Below are positions 25,526 through 34,791 of a DNA stretch of 64,000 nucleotides, in pieces; position 1 is the stretch's first letter, and each line of letters starts with the position of its first letter. The stretch covers positions 104,908 to 168,907 of the forward strand of contig NZ_KI272824.1 of assembly GCF_000469505.1 (NCBI RefSeq), read 5' to 3'. This stretch comes from Leptotrichia sp. oral taxon 215 str. W9775 (GTDB lineage: Bacteria > Fusobacteriota > Fusobacteriia > Fusobacteriales > Leptotrichiaceae). Under the pieces are notes generated by a model. It ran no database searches and was not told the origin of the DNA. It saw nothing but the letters and a program-made list of their open reading frames with translations. The position numbers were made by a program, and so were the translations under genes.

Positions 25526-25551
25526 GGTCAGCCTTAAGGCTGGCTTTTTCT
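25526..25551 (+). terminator. Terminator after the NmrA-like gene
   Basis: GTCAGCC-TTA-AGGCTGGC hairpin followed by TTTTTC. Confidence 0.75.
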
Positions 25552-25585
25552 ATTTATTAGGAAAATAGAAAAAGAAAAAGGGGGG

Positions 25586-25616
25586 TAACATTTTTTCAAA
25601 TATCTTTGAAATGTTA
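25586..25616 (+). promoter_or_regulatory. Leader hairpin before the PRD regulator
   Basis: TAACAT ... TCAAA-TATC-TTTGA ... ATGTTA: an imperfect hairpin with a three-T bulge, behind a run of six G. It lies 57 nt upstream of the regulator start codon. It may be an operator or an RNA antiterminator target. Confidence 0.35.
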
Positions 25617-25672
25617 TTTAAATTGATTATTTTAATTTATTAAGGTATCATTATTATAGAAAGGTGAAGAAT

Positions 25673-27730
25673 ATGTTGAATTATAGGGAAACTGAGATAT
25701 TAAATAATCTTATTAAAGGGAAAAAATATACTTTCAAATTAATATCTGAGAAATATAGTGTTTCAGATCGGGCCGCCAGATATTATATTAATAATATTGA
25801 CAGCATTTTACGATTACTTGATTACAAAATTACCGAAAAGGATAAAAATAGTATTTCTCTTGACACTAATCAGGATTTCAAAAATCTGTTTGACATTTTG
25901 GAAAACATTCATAAATTATCAATAGAAGATCGAATAACAATTTTAAAGTTAATATTATTTTTTGATACAGAAGGGCTTAATATTACAAAAATATGTGATG
26001 AACTTGAAATCTCAAGAACAACTATAAAAAAAGATTTGAAGCAGATGTCGGAAAAATACAAAACCCAGGGAATCGAAGTAATTTATAAAAATAGTAAGGG
26101 ATATCATATTAATGGTAACTTTCGGGAAATTCTCATAAAGAAAATTGAACTTTTAGAGAAGATATTTGATTTCCTTAATAATAAAAAAACTTCAAAAATA
26201 GTTAAAACACAGGTTCTTCGTTATTTCTTCAAATATATTAAACAAAAAAATATAGAAAATGCAAAAAAATTTATTGTAGAAATCGAAAAAGTAATGTTTT
26301 TAAATATAAATGAAGAAAGTTACAATAAAATATTTTCTTATGTTTTACTTCTATTAAATTCTGAAAAATTTCATGGAAATGAAAAGGATTTAACTGCAAA
26401 AAAATTTTTAATTCATACGGAAGAGTATCAAAAAATTGAAAAGATTTTACAAAAAATTCTGAATAAAAATGAAATAAAATCTGAAATGTTACTTGAAATT
26501 ACTGACTTGATAATGGGAATAAATATAAACAGTTTAAAAAATAATTCATTTGAAGGTTGGATAAATGAGGAACTGATTATAAAAAAGATGATTTCTAGAG
26601 TGAGTAAAATTGTAAAAACAGACTTAACACGCGATGAAATACTTTATAATGGACTTTTATATCATATAAAGCCTGCAATGTACAGGATAAAAAATAATAT
26701 TCAAATTACAAATTCAGTTTTTCAGGAACTGATTATAGAAAAAGATCCTATTTTAGATGTGGTAAATAAAGCTGTACAGGAAGTTGAAGAGCTTTTTGAA
26801 GTGAAGTTTCCTGAAGATGAGATTGCTCTTATGGGGTTTCATATAAAGGCTTCCATTGAGAGAAACACTTCTGAAAAAACTAAAAAGGTAATATTAATTT
26901 GTGGCTTAGGATATGGAAGTTCAAAAGTACTTGAGCACAGCTTGAAGGAAAACTATGACTTGGATATTGTAGATGTGTTACCATACTATCTAATAAAAAC
27001 TTCAATGCCTAATTATGCAAATATTGATTTAATTTTATCTACTATTGATTTGGAAGAAAATTATGACATTCCCGTTGTAAAAATAAATCCGTTGCCTAAA
27101 GAGGAAGACTTTATTCTTTTATCAAAATATGGGATACGAAAAAATATAGCAAAAGTTTCTTTGAAGCAAATAATGGATATAATAGAAAATAATGTAACTA
27201 TAAAGGATAAGGATAAACTTGTAAGTGAACTGAAAAATAAGCTGGAAAATAAAATAATTGATGATTTATCGGAAGTAGGAGTTGTTTTAAAGGAAATGCT
27301 TAATAGGAACAATGTCCAATTTGTAGATAAGGTTAAAGACTGGAAGGAAGCAATAGCTAAAGCTGGGGATATACTGGAGAAAAATAAAGTTATTAAGCAT
27401 GATTATGTAGAGGAAATGATAAAATTAATTGAAAAACATGGAGCATATATCGTTATTGAGGAAGGAATGGCAATTCCACATGCACCTATTTCAGAAAACG
27501 TCCTAAAAGCAGGAATTTCATTACTAGTTGTAAAAGAAAAAGTGTTATTTCCAAATGGAAAAGGAGCAAATATATTCTTAAGTTTTGCAACTACTAATAA
27601 TATAGAACATTTAGGTATTTTAAATGACTTGTTTGAATTAATTACAAAATATAATTTTATTGAAAAAATATCAAAAATAACAGATTATGAAGAATTGGAA
27701 GAATACTTCAGAAAGGAACTCGTATGTTAG
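25673..27730 (+). CDS. BglG/MtlR-type PRD transcriptional regulator with EIIB and EIIA domains
   Basis: PTS-controlled regulator of the adjoining sugar operon. Domains in order: two N-terminal helix-turn-helix regions (about residues 1-55 and 75-115, the second ITKICDELEISRTTIKKDL), two PRD modules (about 175-395, with conserved histidines in LLYHIKPAMYRIK and MGFHIKAS), an EIIB-like domain with ICGLGYGSSKVLE (near 410), and a mannitol/fructose-type EIIA domain with the phospho-histidine in AIPHAPIS (near 602). The start at 25673 is chosen for AAGGTGA 5 nt upstream. The product is 685 residues. Its stop overlaps the next gene, the free EIIA. Confidence 0.9.
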   Translation: MLNYRETEILNNLIKGKKYTFKLISEKYSVSDRAARYYINNIDSILRLLDYKITEKDKNSISLDTNQDFKNLFDILENIHKLSIEDRITILKLILFFDTEGLNITKICDELEISRTTIKKDLKQMSEKYKTQGIEVIYKNSKGYHINGNFREILIKKIELLEKIFDFLNNKKTSKIVKTQVLRYFFKYIKQKNIENAKKFIVEIEKVMFLNINEESYNKIFSYVLLLLNSEKFHGNEKDLTAKKFLIHTEEYQKIEKILQKILNKNEIKSEMLLEITDLIMGININSLKNNSFEGWINEELIIKKMISRVSKIVKTDLTRDEILYNGLLYHIKPAMYRIKNNIQITNSVFQELIIEKDPILDVVNKAVQEVEELFEVKFPEDEIALMGFHIKASIERNTSEKTKKVILICGLGYGSSKVLEHSLKENYDLDIVDVLPYYLIKTSMPNYANIDLILSTIDLEENYDIPVVKINPLPKEEDFILLSKYGIRKNIAKVSLKQIMDIIENNVTIKDKDKLVSELKNKLENKIIDDLSEVGVVLKEMLNRNNVQFVDKVKDWKEAIAKAGDILEKNKVIKHDYVEEMIKLIEKHGAYIVIEEGMAIPHAPISENVLKAGISLLVVKEKVLFPNGKGANIFLSFATTNNIEHLGILNDLFELITKYNFIEKISKITDYEELEEYFRKELVC

Positions 27731-28155
27731 AAAAAATACTTGAGGGTAATATACAAATAATGGATTCAGTGTCAGACTGGAAAGAAAGTATCAGAATTAC
27801 AGGAAAGCCTTTACTGGAAAAAAATATAATAACTGAAAATTATATTAAAGCTATGATAGAAAGTATTGAAAAAATAGGCTTCTACGTTATTTTAAGAGAA
27901 AATTTGGCAATGCCGCATGCAAGACCTGAAGACGGGACATTGGGAACAGGAGTCAGCCTTTTGAAACTCAATGAACCTGTGTATTATGGGGATTCTAAAG
28001 TTCAGCTGATATTTGTTCTGGCAACTAAAGATGCAAATAGTCATTTGGAAACTCTTATGCAGTTAATGGAATTGTTTCAGGATGATGAAAGTATTGAAAA
28101 ACTTATAAATTCAAAAGATTATGATGAAATATTGGAAATTATAAAAAAATATTAA
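27724..28155 (+). CDS. PTS EIIA component, ascorbate/mannitol-fructose type
   Basis: Free EIIA protein of 143 residues that passes phosphate from HPr to the EIIB next door. The active histidine lies in NLAMPHARPEDGTLGTGVSLL, a strong match to the UlaC/SgaA type. The start overlaps the regulator stop by 7 nt. The protein is a second EIIA relative to the regulator's own EIIA domain, so the regulator and transporter can be phosphorylated separately. Confidence 0.9.
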   Translation: MLEKILEGNIQIMDSVSDWKESIRITGKPLLEKNIITENYIKAMIESIEKIGFYVILRENLAMPHARPEDGTLGTGVSLLKLNEPVYYGDSKVQLIFVLATKDANSHLETLMQLMELFQDDESIEKLINSKDYDEILEIIKKY

Positions 28156-28200
28156 TTTTAAAAAATAAAAATAAATTATAAAAATTAGGAGGAGACAGTT

Positions 28201-28470
28201 ATGAAAATTATGGCAGTTTGTGGATCAGGATTAGGGAGCAGCTTTATGGTGGAAATGAACATTAAGAAGGTTCTTAAGAAAATTGGTGTGGAAGCTGAAG
28301 TTGAACATTCTGACCTGGCATCAGCACTTCCTGGAGCGGCAGATGTATTCGTAATGGGAAAAGATATTGCAGAAAGTGCAACAGTTCCAGCTGATAAATT
28401 AATTGTTTTAGACAGCATTATAAGTATGCCTGAACTGGAAGAAAAATTAACAGAATATTTCAAAAAATAA
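28201..28470 (+). CDS. PTS EIIB component, ascorbate (UlaB/SgaB) type
   Basis: An 89-residue EIIB. Cys7 in the phosphate-binding loop VCGSGLGSSFMVEMN is the phospho-acceptor. Length and fold match UlaB/SgaB. It lies between the EIIA and EIIC genes, each with its own AGGAGG-type ribosome site. The substrate of the family is L-ascorbate in E. coli, but relatives carry other sugars. Confidence 0.92.
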   Translation: MKIMAVCGSGLGSSFMVEMNIKKVLKKIGVEAEVEHSDLASALPGAADVFVMGKDIAESATVPADKLIVLDSIISMPELEEKLTEYFKK

Positions 28471-28503
28471 AAATAAAATTTAAATAAAATTCAGGAGGTC
28501 AAA

Positions 28504-29853
28504 ATGAAAAGTTTATTAACTCTTATAGTGGATATTTTAAAAGTTCCATCAATTTTAGTTGGATTAATAGCTATGATTGGGTTATTAGTTCAGAAAAAAC
28601 CTGGTACAGATATAGTAAAAGGTACAATTAAAACAATTTTAGGATTTTTAGTACTAGGTGGAGGAGCAGGACTTGTTGTAAGTTCGTTGGCACCTATGGG
28701 TGGTATGTTTGAACAGGGATTTCATGTTCAAGGAATAGTGCCTAATAATGAAGCAATTGTTTCACTGGCATTAAAAGAATATGGAACAGTAACAGCACTG
28801 ATAATGGCACTTGGAATGTTCTGGAATATTTTTATAGCAAGATTTACAAAGTTAAAATATATTTTCCTGACAGGACACCATACTCTATATATGGCATGTA
28901 TGATTGGAATAATATTAAAAGTTGGGGGATTTGAAGGACCTTTATTAATAATCATCGGTTCATTGACATTAGGACTTGTAATGGCAATATTCCCTGCTTT
29001 GGCACAACCTTATGTTAGAAAAATTACTGGAAGTGACGATGTTGGATTTGGTCATTTCAGTACAATAGGATATGTTTTATCAGGATTTGTTGGGTCTTTA
29101 GTTGGAAAAGGTTCAAAATCAACTGAAGAAATGAAATTACCTAAAAACTTAAGTTTTTTAAGAGACAGCTCAATTTCAATTTCATTGACAATGATGATAA
29201 TTTACTTAATATTGGCATTAGTTGCAGGAAAAGAATATGTTGAAACTGAATTAAGTGGTGGAGATAACTACTTAGTATTTGCAATTATTCAGGCTATAAC
29301 ATTTGCGGCAGGAGTTTATATTATCTTATCAGGAGTTAGACTTGTTCTTGCAGAAATAGTTCCAGCCTTTGTAGGATTCTCTGAAAAACTTGTACCAAAT
29401 GCAAAACCTGCATTAGATTGCCCAATCGTATTCCCTTATGCGCCAAATGCTGTATTAATAGGATTCTTATGCAGCTTCTTAGGAGGAATTGTTGGATTAT
29501 TTATGCTTGGTATGTTAAAATGGACACTTATTTTACCGGGAGTAGTACCTCACTTCTTCTGTGGAGCGACAGCAGGTGTATTTGGAAACGCTACTGGTGG
29601 AAGAAGAGGAGCTTCAATTGGAGCTTTTGCAAATGGGTTATTATTAACATTCCTACCTGTAATCCTATTACCGGTATTAGGAAATTTAGGATTTGCAAAT
29701 ACTACATTCTCTGATGCAGATTTCGTAACAGTTGGAATTGTATTAGGAAATATGGCAAAACACGTATCTCCAATGGTAGTTTCTGGAATAATTATTGGAA
29801 TAACTGCTGTTTTAGTAGCATTTGGATTTGTACCTTCAAAAAAATCAGAATAA
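28504..29853 (+). CDS. PTS EIIC permease, ascorbate (UlaA/SgaT) family
   Basis: Membrane permease of the ascorbate-family PTS, 449 residues with about ten to eleven hydrophobic segments. Family features include the TGHHTLYMACMIGIILK segment, the GFVGSLVG loop, and PHFFCGATAGVFGNATGGRRG. In E. coli UlaA this fold transports ascorbate. Here the neighbours are transketolase halves rather than the ula catabolic genes, so the substrate may be another sugar or polyol that yields a ketose phosphate. Confidence 0.92.
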   Translation: MKSLLTLIVDILKVPSILVGLIAMIGLLVQKKPGTDIVKGTIKTILGFLVLGGGAGLVVSSLAPMGGMFEQGFHVQGIVPNNEAIVSLALKEYGTVTALIMALGMFWNIFIARFTKLKYIFLTGHHTLYMACMIGIILKVGGFEGPLLIIIGSLTLGLVMAIFPALAQPYVRKITGSDDVGFGHFSTIGYVLSGFVGSLVGKGSKSTEEMKLPKNLSFLRDSSISISLTMMIIYLILALVAGKEYVETELSGGDNYLVFAIIQAITFAAGVYIILSGVRLVLAEIVPAFVGFSEKLVPNAKPALDCPIVFPYAPNAVLIGFLCSFLGGIVGLFMLGMLKWTLILPGVVPHFFCGATAGVFGNATGGRRGASIGAFANGLLLTFLPVILLPVLGNLGFANTTFSDADFVTVGIVLGNMAKHVSPMVVSGIIIGITAVLVAFGFVPSKKSE

Positions 29854-29904
29854 ATCATTGTTAAAATTGAATAAAAGTTAACTATCATTTGGAAGGAGCC
29901 AAAA

Positions 29905-30753
29905 GTGAATAGTGATTATAATGAAAAAGTGAAAGAAATCAAAAAATTAGCCGCCAACATTAGAATAAATACATTGAAATCTCTTACTAATCTGGGATTT
30001 GGACATTATGGCGGAAGTTTATCAATTGTTGAAGTATTGGCAGTACTGTATGGTGGAATTATGAATATAGATTCTAAAAATCCACATTGGGAAGGCAGAG
30101 ATTATTTTGTCCTGTCAAAAGGACATGCAGGGCCTGCATTATATGCAACTTTAGCATTAAAGGAATTCTTTCCACTTGAAGAAATTTATACATTAAATAA
30201 AAATGGAACAAATTTACCAAGTCATCCGGATAGACTCAGAACAAAAGGAGTTGACGCCACAACAGGATCTCTAGGACAAGGAATTTCAATTGCTGGAGGA
30301 ATTGCAAAAGCATTGCAGATAGATAAGAAAAGTAATAGAGTGTTCTGTATTATAGGTGATGGAGAAATAAATGAAGGACAGTGCTGGGAAGCATTCCAGT
30401 TTATTGCTCATCATAACTTAAATAATTTAACTGTATTTTTAGACTACAATAAACAGCAATTAGATGGAACTTTAGAAGAAATAATAAAACCATTTTCTTT
30501 TGAAGAAAAAATGAAATCATTTGGTTTTGATGTGGTTACTGTAAAAGGAGATGACATACAGAAAATGTATGAAATTTTAAAAGAGCCACGTAAAAATGAT
30601 GAAAAACCATTATTTGTAGTACTTGATACATTAAAAGGACAAGGCGTTGAATATATTGAAAAAATGGAAAATTCCCATCATTTAAGATTGACTGATGAGT
30701 TGAAACAGGAAATTGAAAAGGCGATAAAAGATTTGGAAAGCGAGGTGGAATAA
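29905..30753 (+). CDS. Transketolase, N-terminal (TPP-binding) subunit
   Basis: First half of a split transketolase, 282 residues. It binds thiamine diphosphate: the GDGEINEGQCWEAFQ ... LDYNKQQLDG motif is complete, and HxxG contacts lie in LSKGHAGPALYATLALKE and TGSLGQGISIAGGIAKA. The start is GTG at 29905 after GGAAGGAG. It is immediately followed by the C-terminal subunit. It interconverts two-carbon units among pentose, hexose and triose phosphates, and here probably feeds the product of the PTS into the pentose phosphate pathway. Confidence 0.93.
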   Translation: MNSDYNEKVKEIKKLAANIRINTLKSLTNLGFGHYGGSLSIVEVLAVLYGGIMNIDSKNPHWEGRDYFVLSKGHAGPALYATLALKEFFPLEEIYTLNKNGTNLPSHPDRLRTKGVDATTGSLGQGISIAGGIAKALQIDKKSNRVFCIIGDGEINEGQCWEAFQFIAHHNLNNLTVFLDYNKQQLDGTLEEIIKPFSFEEKMKSFGFDVVTVKGDDIQKMYEILKEPRKNDEKPLFVVLDTLKGQGVEYIEKMENSHHLRLTDELKQEIEKAIKDLESEVE

Positions 30754-31716
30754 ATGTTAAATCTTTATAATGGAGCTCAAAAAAAAGATGAAATGGAAAT
30801 GAGAAAAGTTTATTCTTCCAAACTTGCTGAATTAATGGAAAAACATATTGAAATTATAGCACTGGAAGCTGATCTGATGAATGCGATAACAACTAACAAG
30901 GTGCAGGATAAATATCCTGAAAGAGTTATAAACTGCGGTATAATGGAAGCCAATATGGTAGGTGTTGCGGCAGGAATGTCTATTGCCGGGAAATATCCGT
31001 TTGCACATACTTTTACAGCATTTGCAAGTAGAAGATGTTTTGATCAGCTGTTTATGTCAGGAGCATATCAAAAAAACAACATTAAAATAATTGCTTCTGA
31101 TGCAGGAGTAACAGCTGTTCATAATGGAGGAACTCACATGTCCTTTGAAGATATGGGGATCATGAGGGGGCTTGCTGATACTGTTGTGATGGAAATGACA
31201 GATGCTGTAATGTTTGAAAATATTCTTGAACAGCTAGCTATAAAAGATGGTTTCTATTGGATTAGAACAATTAGAAAAAATGCAGTAACTATTTATGAGA
31301 AGGGTTCAACATTTGAAATAGGAAAAGGAAATGTATTAAAAGATGGTTCAGATATTACTTTAATTGCTAATGGAATTATGGTATCAGAAGCCTTGAAGGC
31401 AGCAGAAATTTTAGAAAAAGAAGGTAAAAGTGTTGCTGTAATTGATATGTTTACTTTAAATCCGATAGATAAGGAATTGATTGAAAAATATGCACAAAAA
31501 ACAGGAAAAATAGTAACTTGTGAAAATCACAGTGTTCATAATGGATTGGGAAGTGCAGTTGCTGAAGTAATTGCAGAAACTGGAAATGCAAAATTAAGAA
31601 GAATCGGAATAAAAGAAAGATTTGGTCAAGTTGGGACATTGGAATTTTTAATGAATGAATATGAACTGACAGCAGAACATATTTATAAAGCGGCATTAGA
31701 GTTACTAAAGGATTAG
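30754..31716 (+). CDS. Transketolase, C-terminal (pyrimidine/PYR) subunit
   Basis: Second half of the split transketolase, 320 residues. The glutamate that activates TPP lies in INCGIMEANMVGVAAGMS, and the FTAFASRRCFDQL and HNGGTHMSFEDMGIMRGL stretches line the active site; a C-terminal transketolase domain follows (ITLIANGIMVSEALKAAEIL). The ATG directly follows the stop of the N-terminal subunit. It is the last gene of the PTS operon and is closed by a strong hairpin. Confidence 0.93.
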   Translation: MLNLYNGAQKKDEMEMRKVYSSKLAELMEKHIEIIALEADLMNAITTNKVQDKYPERVINCGIMEANMVGVAAGMSIAGKYPFAHTFTAFASRRCFDQLFMSGAYQKNNIKIIASDAGVTAVHNGGTHMSFEDMGIMRGLADTVVMEMTDAVMFENILEQLAIKDGFYWIRTIRKNAVTIYEKGSTFEIGKGNVLKDGSDITLIANGIMVSEALKAAEILEKEGKSVAVIDMFTLNPIDKELIEKYAQKTGKIVTCENHSVHNGLGSAVAEVIAETGNAKLRRIGIKERFGQVGTLEFLMNEYELTAEHIYKAALELLKD

Positions 31717-31732
31717 GATGAAATTGTAAAAG

Positions 31733-31803
31733 AAAAATATCGATTTATTAAATGAAAGTTTATTAATAAATCGATATTTTTAAGTTTTTTTTGAGACAGC
31801 CCC
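31733..31803. repeat. Perfect hairpin terminator with a GAGACAGCCCC repeat tail
   Basis: AAAAATATCGATTTATT and its exact complement (17 bp) around a 15-nt loop, then TTTTTAAGTTTTTTTTGAGACAGCCCC. It separates the convergent tkt and ABC-transporter genes and probably ends both transcripts. The tail after the stem matches the right arm of the repeat at 59.6 kb and the tail of the copies at 19.0 and 63.9 kb. Confidence 0.7.
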
Positions 31804-31807
31804 TTTT

Positions 31808-33325
31808 CTATTTCTTAATAATTCCCGCATTTTTCAGATATTCTCTTGCAACATCTTCCGCTTTTTCACCTTTTACAGAAACACGGTAATTCATCGATGA
31901 CATTTCCTCATCTGAAATTTTACCACTCAGTTTTTCCAAAATATTTTTCAATTCAGGATATTTTTTCAGAGTTTCTTCCCTCATCATTGGAGACCCTTGA
32001 TACGGTGGAAATAGATGCTTGTCATCCTTCAATACAACCATATTATATTGAGCAAGTTCAGCATCAGTAGAATAAGCATCAATCAGATTAATATCGCCAC
32101 TTTGAACAGCAACATAACGAAGTTTTGGCTCAAATTCCTTAATATCTGGAATTTCAAAATTATACAGTTTTTTCAATCCCAGGTATCCGTCTTCTCTGTC
32201 ATTGAATTCCCTTGTAAATCCGGCCTTTATTTTATCCTTTACTCTTGCAAGATCAGAAATTGTCTTCAAGTTATTTTCTTCAGCAAATTTTTTACTTACT
32301 GCAATTGCATAAGTATTATTGTAGATCATAGGTTTTAGCATAATCATCTTAAATTTAGACTCCATGCCTTTTTGAGCTTGAGCAAAAACATCATCAGCAT
32401 TGTTATTTACAGGAGTTTCATTCAGGAAGGTGAAAACTGCAGTTCCTGAAAATTCAGGATAAATATCAATATCGCCATTTTTTAAAGCATTGAATACAAA
32501 TGAAGTTTTTCCAAGACCGGGTTTCAGTTCAACTTCTAAATTGCTATTTTCTTCAATTAATATTTTATACATATTTATCAGGATTTCAGGTTCTGAACCA
32601 AGTTTTCCTGAAATTATCAGTTTATCTTTTTTTGGAGTGTTAAAACTGCTTATTGATCCAAACAGACAAACAAATGTAATTAAAACTAGGAAAATCAGTA
32701 TTTTTTTGATGCTCAGTTTTTCCAGCTGTTTAAAGAGAAAATCAAATAAAACTGCAAGTAAAGCGGCTGGAATTGCCCCCAATAAAATCAAATAGTTGTT
32801 ATTTCTATCTAAACCAAGTAAAATCAGTTTTCCCAGCCCTCCAGCCCCAACAAGGGAAGCCAGTGTGGCAGTTCCAATAATTAAAACCGCAGCTGTTCTG
32901 ACTCCTGTCATTATTACAGGCATTGCAAGGGGAAGCTGTACTTTTGTAAGTTGCTGAAATTTATTCATTCCTAAAGCTCTTGAAGTTACCATGTACATTG
33001 GATCAACCCCGGTAATACCGGTATAAGTGTTATGTAAAATTGGCAGCAGGGCATAAAGTATTAAAGCTATTATTGCAGGTTTTCTTCCAATTCCGACTAA
33101 AGGAATTAAAAGGGCTAAAATTGCCAGTGATGGTATAGTCTGAATAACACCGTTAATTGCAATAACAATATTTGCAAGCTTTTTATGATAGCTTAAATAA
33201 ATCCCAAGGGGAATGGTGATAATTAAGGCAATTATTAGTGCAATAAAGGAAATTTGAATATGCTCTGCAATACCACTTAAAAGCTCATTTTTTCTTTCTA
33301 AAAACGTTAAAATTAATTTATTCAT
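31808..33325 (-). CDS. Osmolyte/choline-type ABC transporter, permease fused to substrate-binding protein
   Basis: Single 505-residue chain. The N-terminal part (about residues 1-210) is a binding-protein-dependent permease with a typical EAA-like loop (SRALGMNKFQQLTKVQLPLAMPVIMTGVR). The C-terminal part (about 235-505) is an OpuAC/ProX-like binding domain (KDKLIISGKLGSEPEILINMY; ELKPGLGKTSFVFNALKNGDIDIYPEFSG). Such fusions import glycine betaine, carnitine or choline. The start at 33325 is chosen for GAGGGTGA 5 nt upstream. It overlaps the ATPase stop by 8 nt. The actual substrate is not known. Confidence 0.88.
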   Translation of the reverse strand: MNKLILTFLERKNELLSGIAEHIQISFIALIIALIITIPLGIYLSYHKKLANIVIAINGVIQTIPSLAILALLIPLVGIGRKPAIIALILYALLPILHNTYTGITGVDPMYMVTSRALGMNKFQQLTKVQLPLAMPVIMTGVRTAAVLIIGTATLASLVGAGGLGKLILLGLDRNNNYLILLGAIPAALLAVLFDFLFKQLEKLSIKKILIFLVLITFVCLFGSISSFNTPKKDKLIISGKLGSEPEILINMYKILIEENSNLEVELKPGLGKTSFVFNALKNGDIDIYPEFSGTAVFTFLNETPVNNNADDVFAQAQKGMESKFKMIMLKPMIYNNTYAIAVSKKFAEENNLKTISDLARVKDKIKAGFTREFNDREDGYLGLKKLYNFEIPDIKEFEPKLRYVAVQSGDINLIDAYSTDAELAQYNMVVLKDDKHLFPPYQGSPMMREETLKKYPELKNILEKLSGKISDEEMSSMNYRVSVKGEKAEDVAREYLKNAGIIKK

Positions 33326-34064
33326 GGGCTTCACCCTCTTTATTTCTAATAGTTATAAATTTCTTTACAAAATCATTTTTAGGATTTGATATTATTTCCT
33401 GTTTTGTTCCAGTTTGAATTAATTCTCCGTCCTGAATAATACAAATTTTATCTCCTAATAAAAATGCCTCCTCAATATCATGAGTTACAAAAACGATTGT
33501 TTTATTAATCTGTTTCTGAAGTTTTTTCACATCTTCCTGCAAGCTTGCACGGGTAATGGGGTCTAACGCACTGAAAGGCTCATCCATAAGGATGATTTTC
33601 GGATCAGCTGCCAGAGCCCTTGCAATTCCAACTCTTTGTGCCTCACCACCAGATAATTCAGAAGGCTTTCTTTTTCGATATTTTTCAGGTTCAAGGCCAA
33701 CCATATGTAAAAGTTCATCAATTCTTGCATTAATTTTTTCTTTTTTCCATTTTTTTAATTCAGGTACAATTGCAATATTTTCTTCAACATTCATGTGCGG
33801 GAACAGAGCAACCTGCTGCAAAGCATATCCAATATCCCAACGCATTTTATGAATATTGTACTCCTTCACATTCTTTCCATTAATTTTTACTTCGCCGGTT
33901 GTGTTGTCCTCCAGACGGTTTATCATTTTAAGAAGAGTGGTTTTTCCACTACCGGATGGTCCAATGAAAACTGTTATTTCAGATTCATTTATAGCTAAGT
34001 TTATATTTTTTAATCCTACATTTCCACATGGATAAGTCATTCCAACATTAATAAATTCTATCAT
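33318..34064 (-). CDS. ABC transporter ATP-binding protein, OpuCA-like
   Basis: ATPase of the osmolyte-type importer, 248 residues. Walker A GPSGSGKTT, signature LSGGEAQRVGIARAL, Walker B ILMDEPFSALD and the H-loop FVTHD are all intact. Unlike longer OpuCA/OpuAA proteins it ends without CBS domains, so osmotic gating through CBS modules is absent. Coupled to the permease-binding-protein gene. Preceded by a MarR regulator gene on the same strand. Confidence 0.9.
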   Translation of the reverse strand: MIEFINVGMTYPCGNVGLKNINLAINESEITVFIGPSGSGKTTLLKMINRLEDNTTGEVKINGKNVKEYNIHKMRWDIGYALQQVALFPHMNVEENIAIVPELKKWKKEKINARIDELLHMVGLEPEKYRKRKPSELSGGEAQRVGIARALAADPKIILMDEPFSALDPITRASLQEDVKKLQKQINKTIVFVTHDIEEAFLLGDKICIIQDGELIQTGTKQEIISNPKNDFVKKFITIRNKEGEAHE

Positions 34065-34118
34065 TTATTTACCTCCAATTAGATACTGAATAATCTTTTA
34101 CAATTTATTCAATTCTTT

Positions 34119-34571
34119 TTATTGTTTCTTACTAAATTCCTGTTCAGTCTTTTCAAGATTGTGCAGAACATTCTCTAAAGTTTTTTCAAAAGCCAATCTT
34201 TCATCTTCTGAAATACCTTCAAAAGAAATTTTAGTCATTTTTTCAGAAATCTCATCATATTCATTTTTTAAAGAATTTGCATGTTCTGTTAAAAAAAGTA
34301 AGCATTTCCGTTTATCCTTAGGACAGCCTTTCCGTATTAGTAAGTTTTTTTCTTCCATTCTTTCAAGCATTGTTGTAAGTGAACTCATAGCAAGTCCAGA
34401 CCTTTTTGACAGCTCCTGGTTGCTAATTCCGTCATTTTCCCAAAGTACATGTAAAATTCGGCCTTGTTCCCCATTAAATGCCGTTATGTTTTTCTGTGCC
34501 AGAAGTTTATTTAAAAGTCTCGTATTTATTTGCTTTATCCTGCTTATATAAAATCCGGAATTTGATTTCAT
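34119..34571 (-). CDS. MarR-family transcriptional regulator
   Basis: A 150-residue winged-helix regulator. DNA-recognition part: HVLWENDGISNQELSKRSGLAMSSLTTMLERMEEKNLL, followed by the wing KGCPKDKRKCLLFLT. It is the first gene of the ABC-transporter set on the minus strand, and two matching palindromes lie just upstream of its start, consistent with autoregulation and control of the transporter. The ligand is unknown. Confidence 0.9.
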   Translation of the reverse strand: MKSNSGFYISRIKQINTRLLNKLLAQKNITAFNGEQGRILHVLWENDGISNQELSKRSGLAMSSLTTMLERMEEKNLLIRKGCPKDKRKCLLFLTEHANSLKNEYDEISEKMTKISFEGISEDERLAFEKTLENVLHNLEKTEQEFSKKQ

Positions 34572-34626
34572 AGATTCTCTCCTTTACTAAGTTATTGCTA
34601 TGTGACAGTATATTTTTAAAAATTTA

Positions 34627-34661
34627 TTACTATATAGTATAAATATATTACCATATAGTAA
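34627..34661. promoter_or_regulatory. Paired MarR-type operators
   Basis: TTACTATATAGTA (34627-34639) and TTACCATATAGTAA (34648-34661), start-to-start 21 bp, about two helical turns. Both are near-palindromes of the form TTACYATATAGTAA, 56 nt upstream of the MarR gene. The paired arrangement fits two MarR dimers on one face of the DNA. Confidence 0.65.
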
Positions 34662-34791
34662 CAAAAAAGTCAATTAAATTTGTAGGTTAAAATTATAAAG
34701 TTGAAAAATACTAATAAAAAATGAAATTTATCAATAAATATGATAGAATAGTATAAAATATTTTAATTAAAACAGAATTTGAAGGGTAAAA

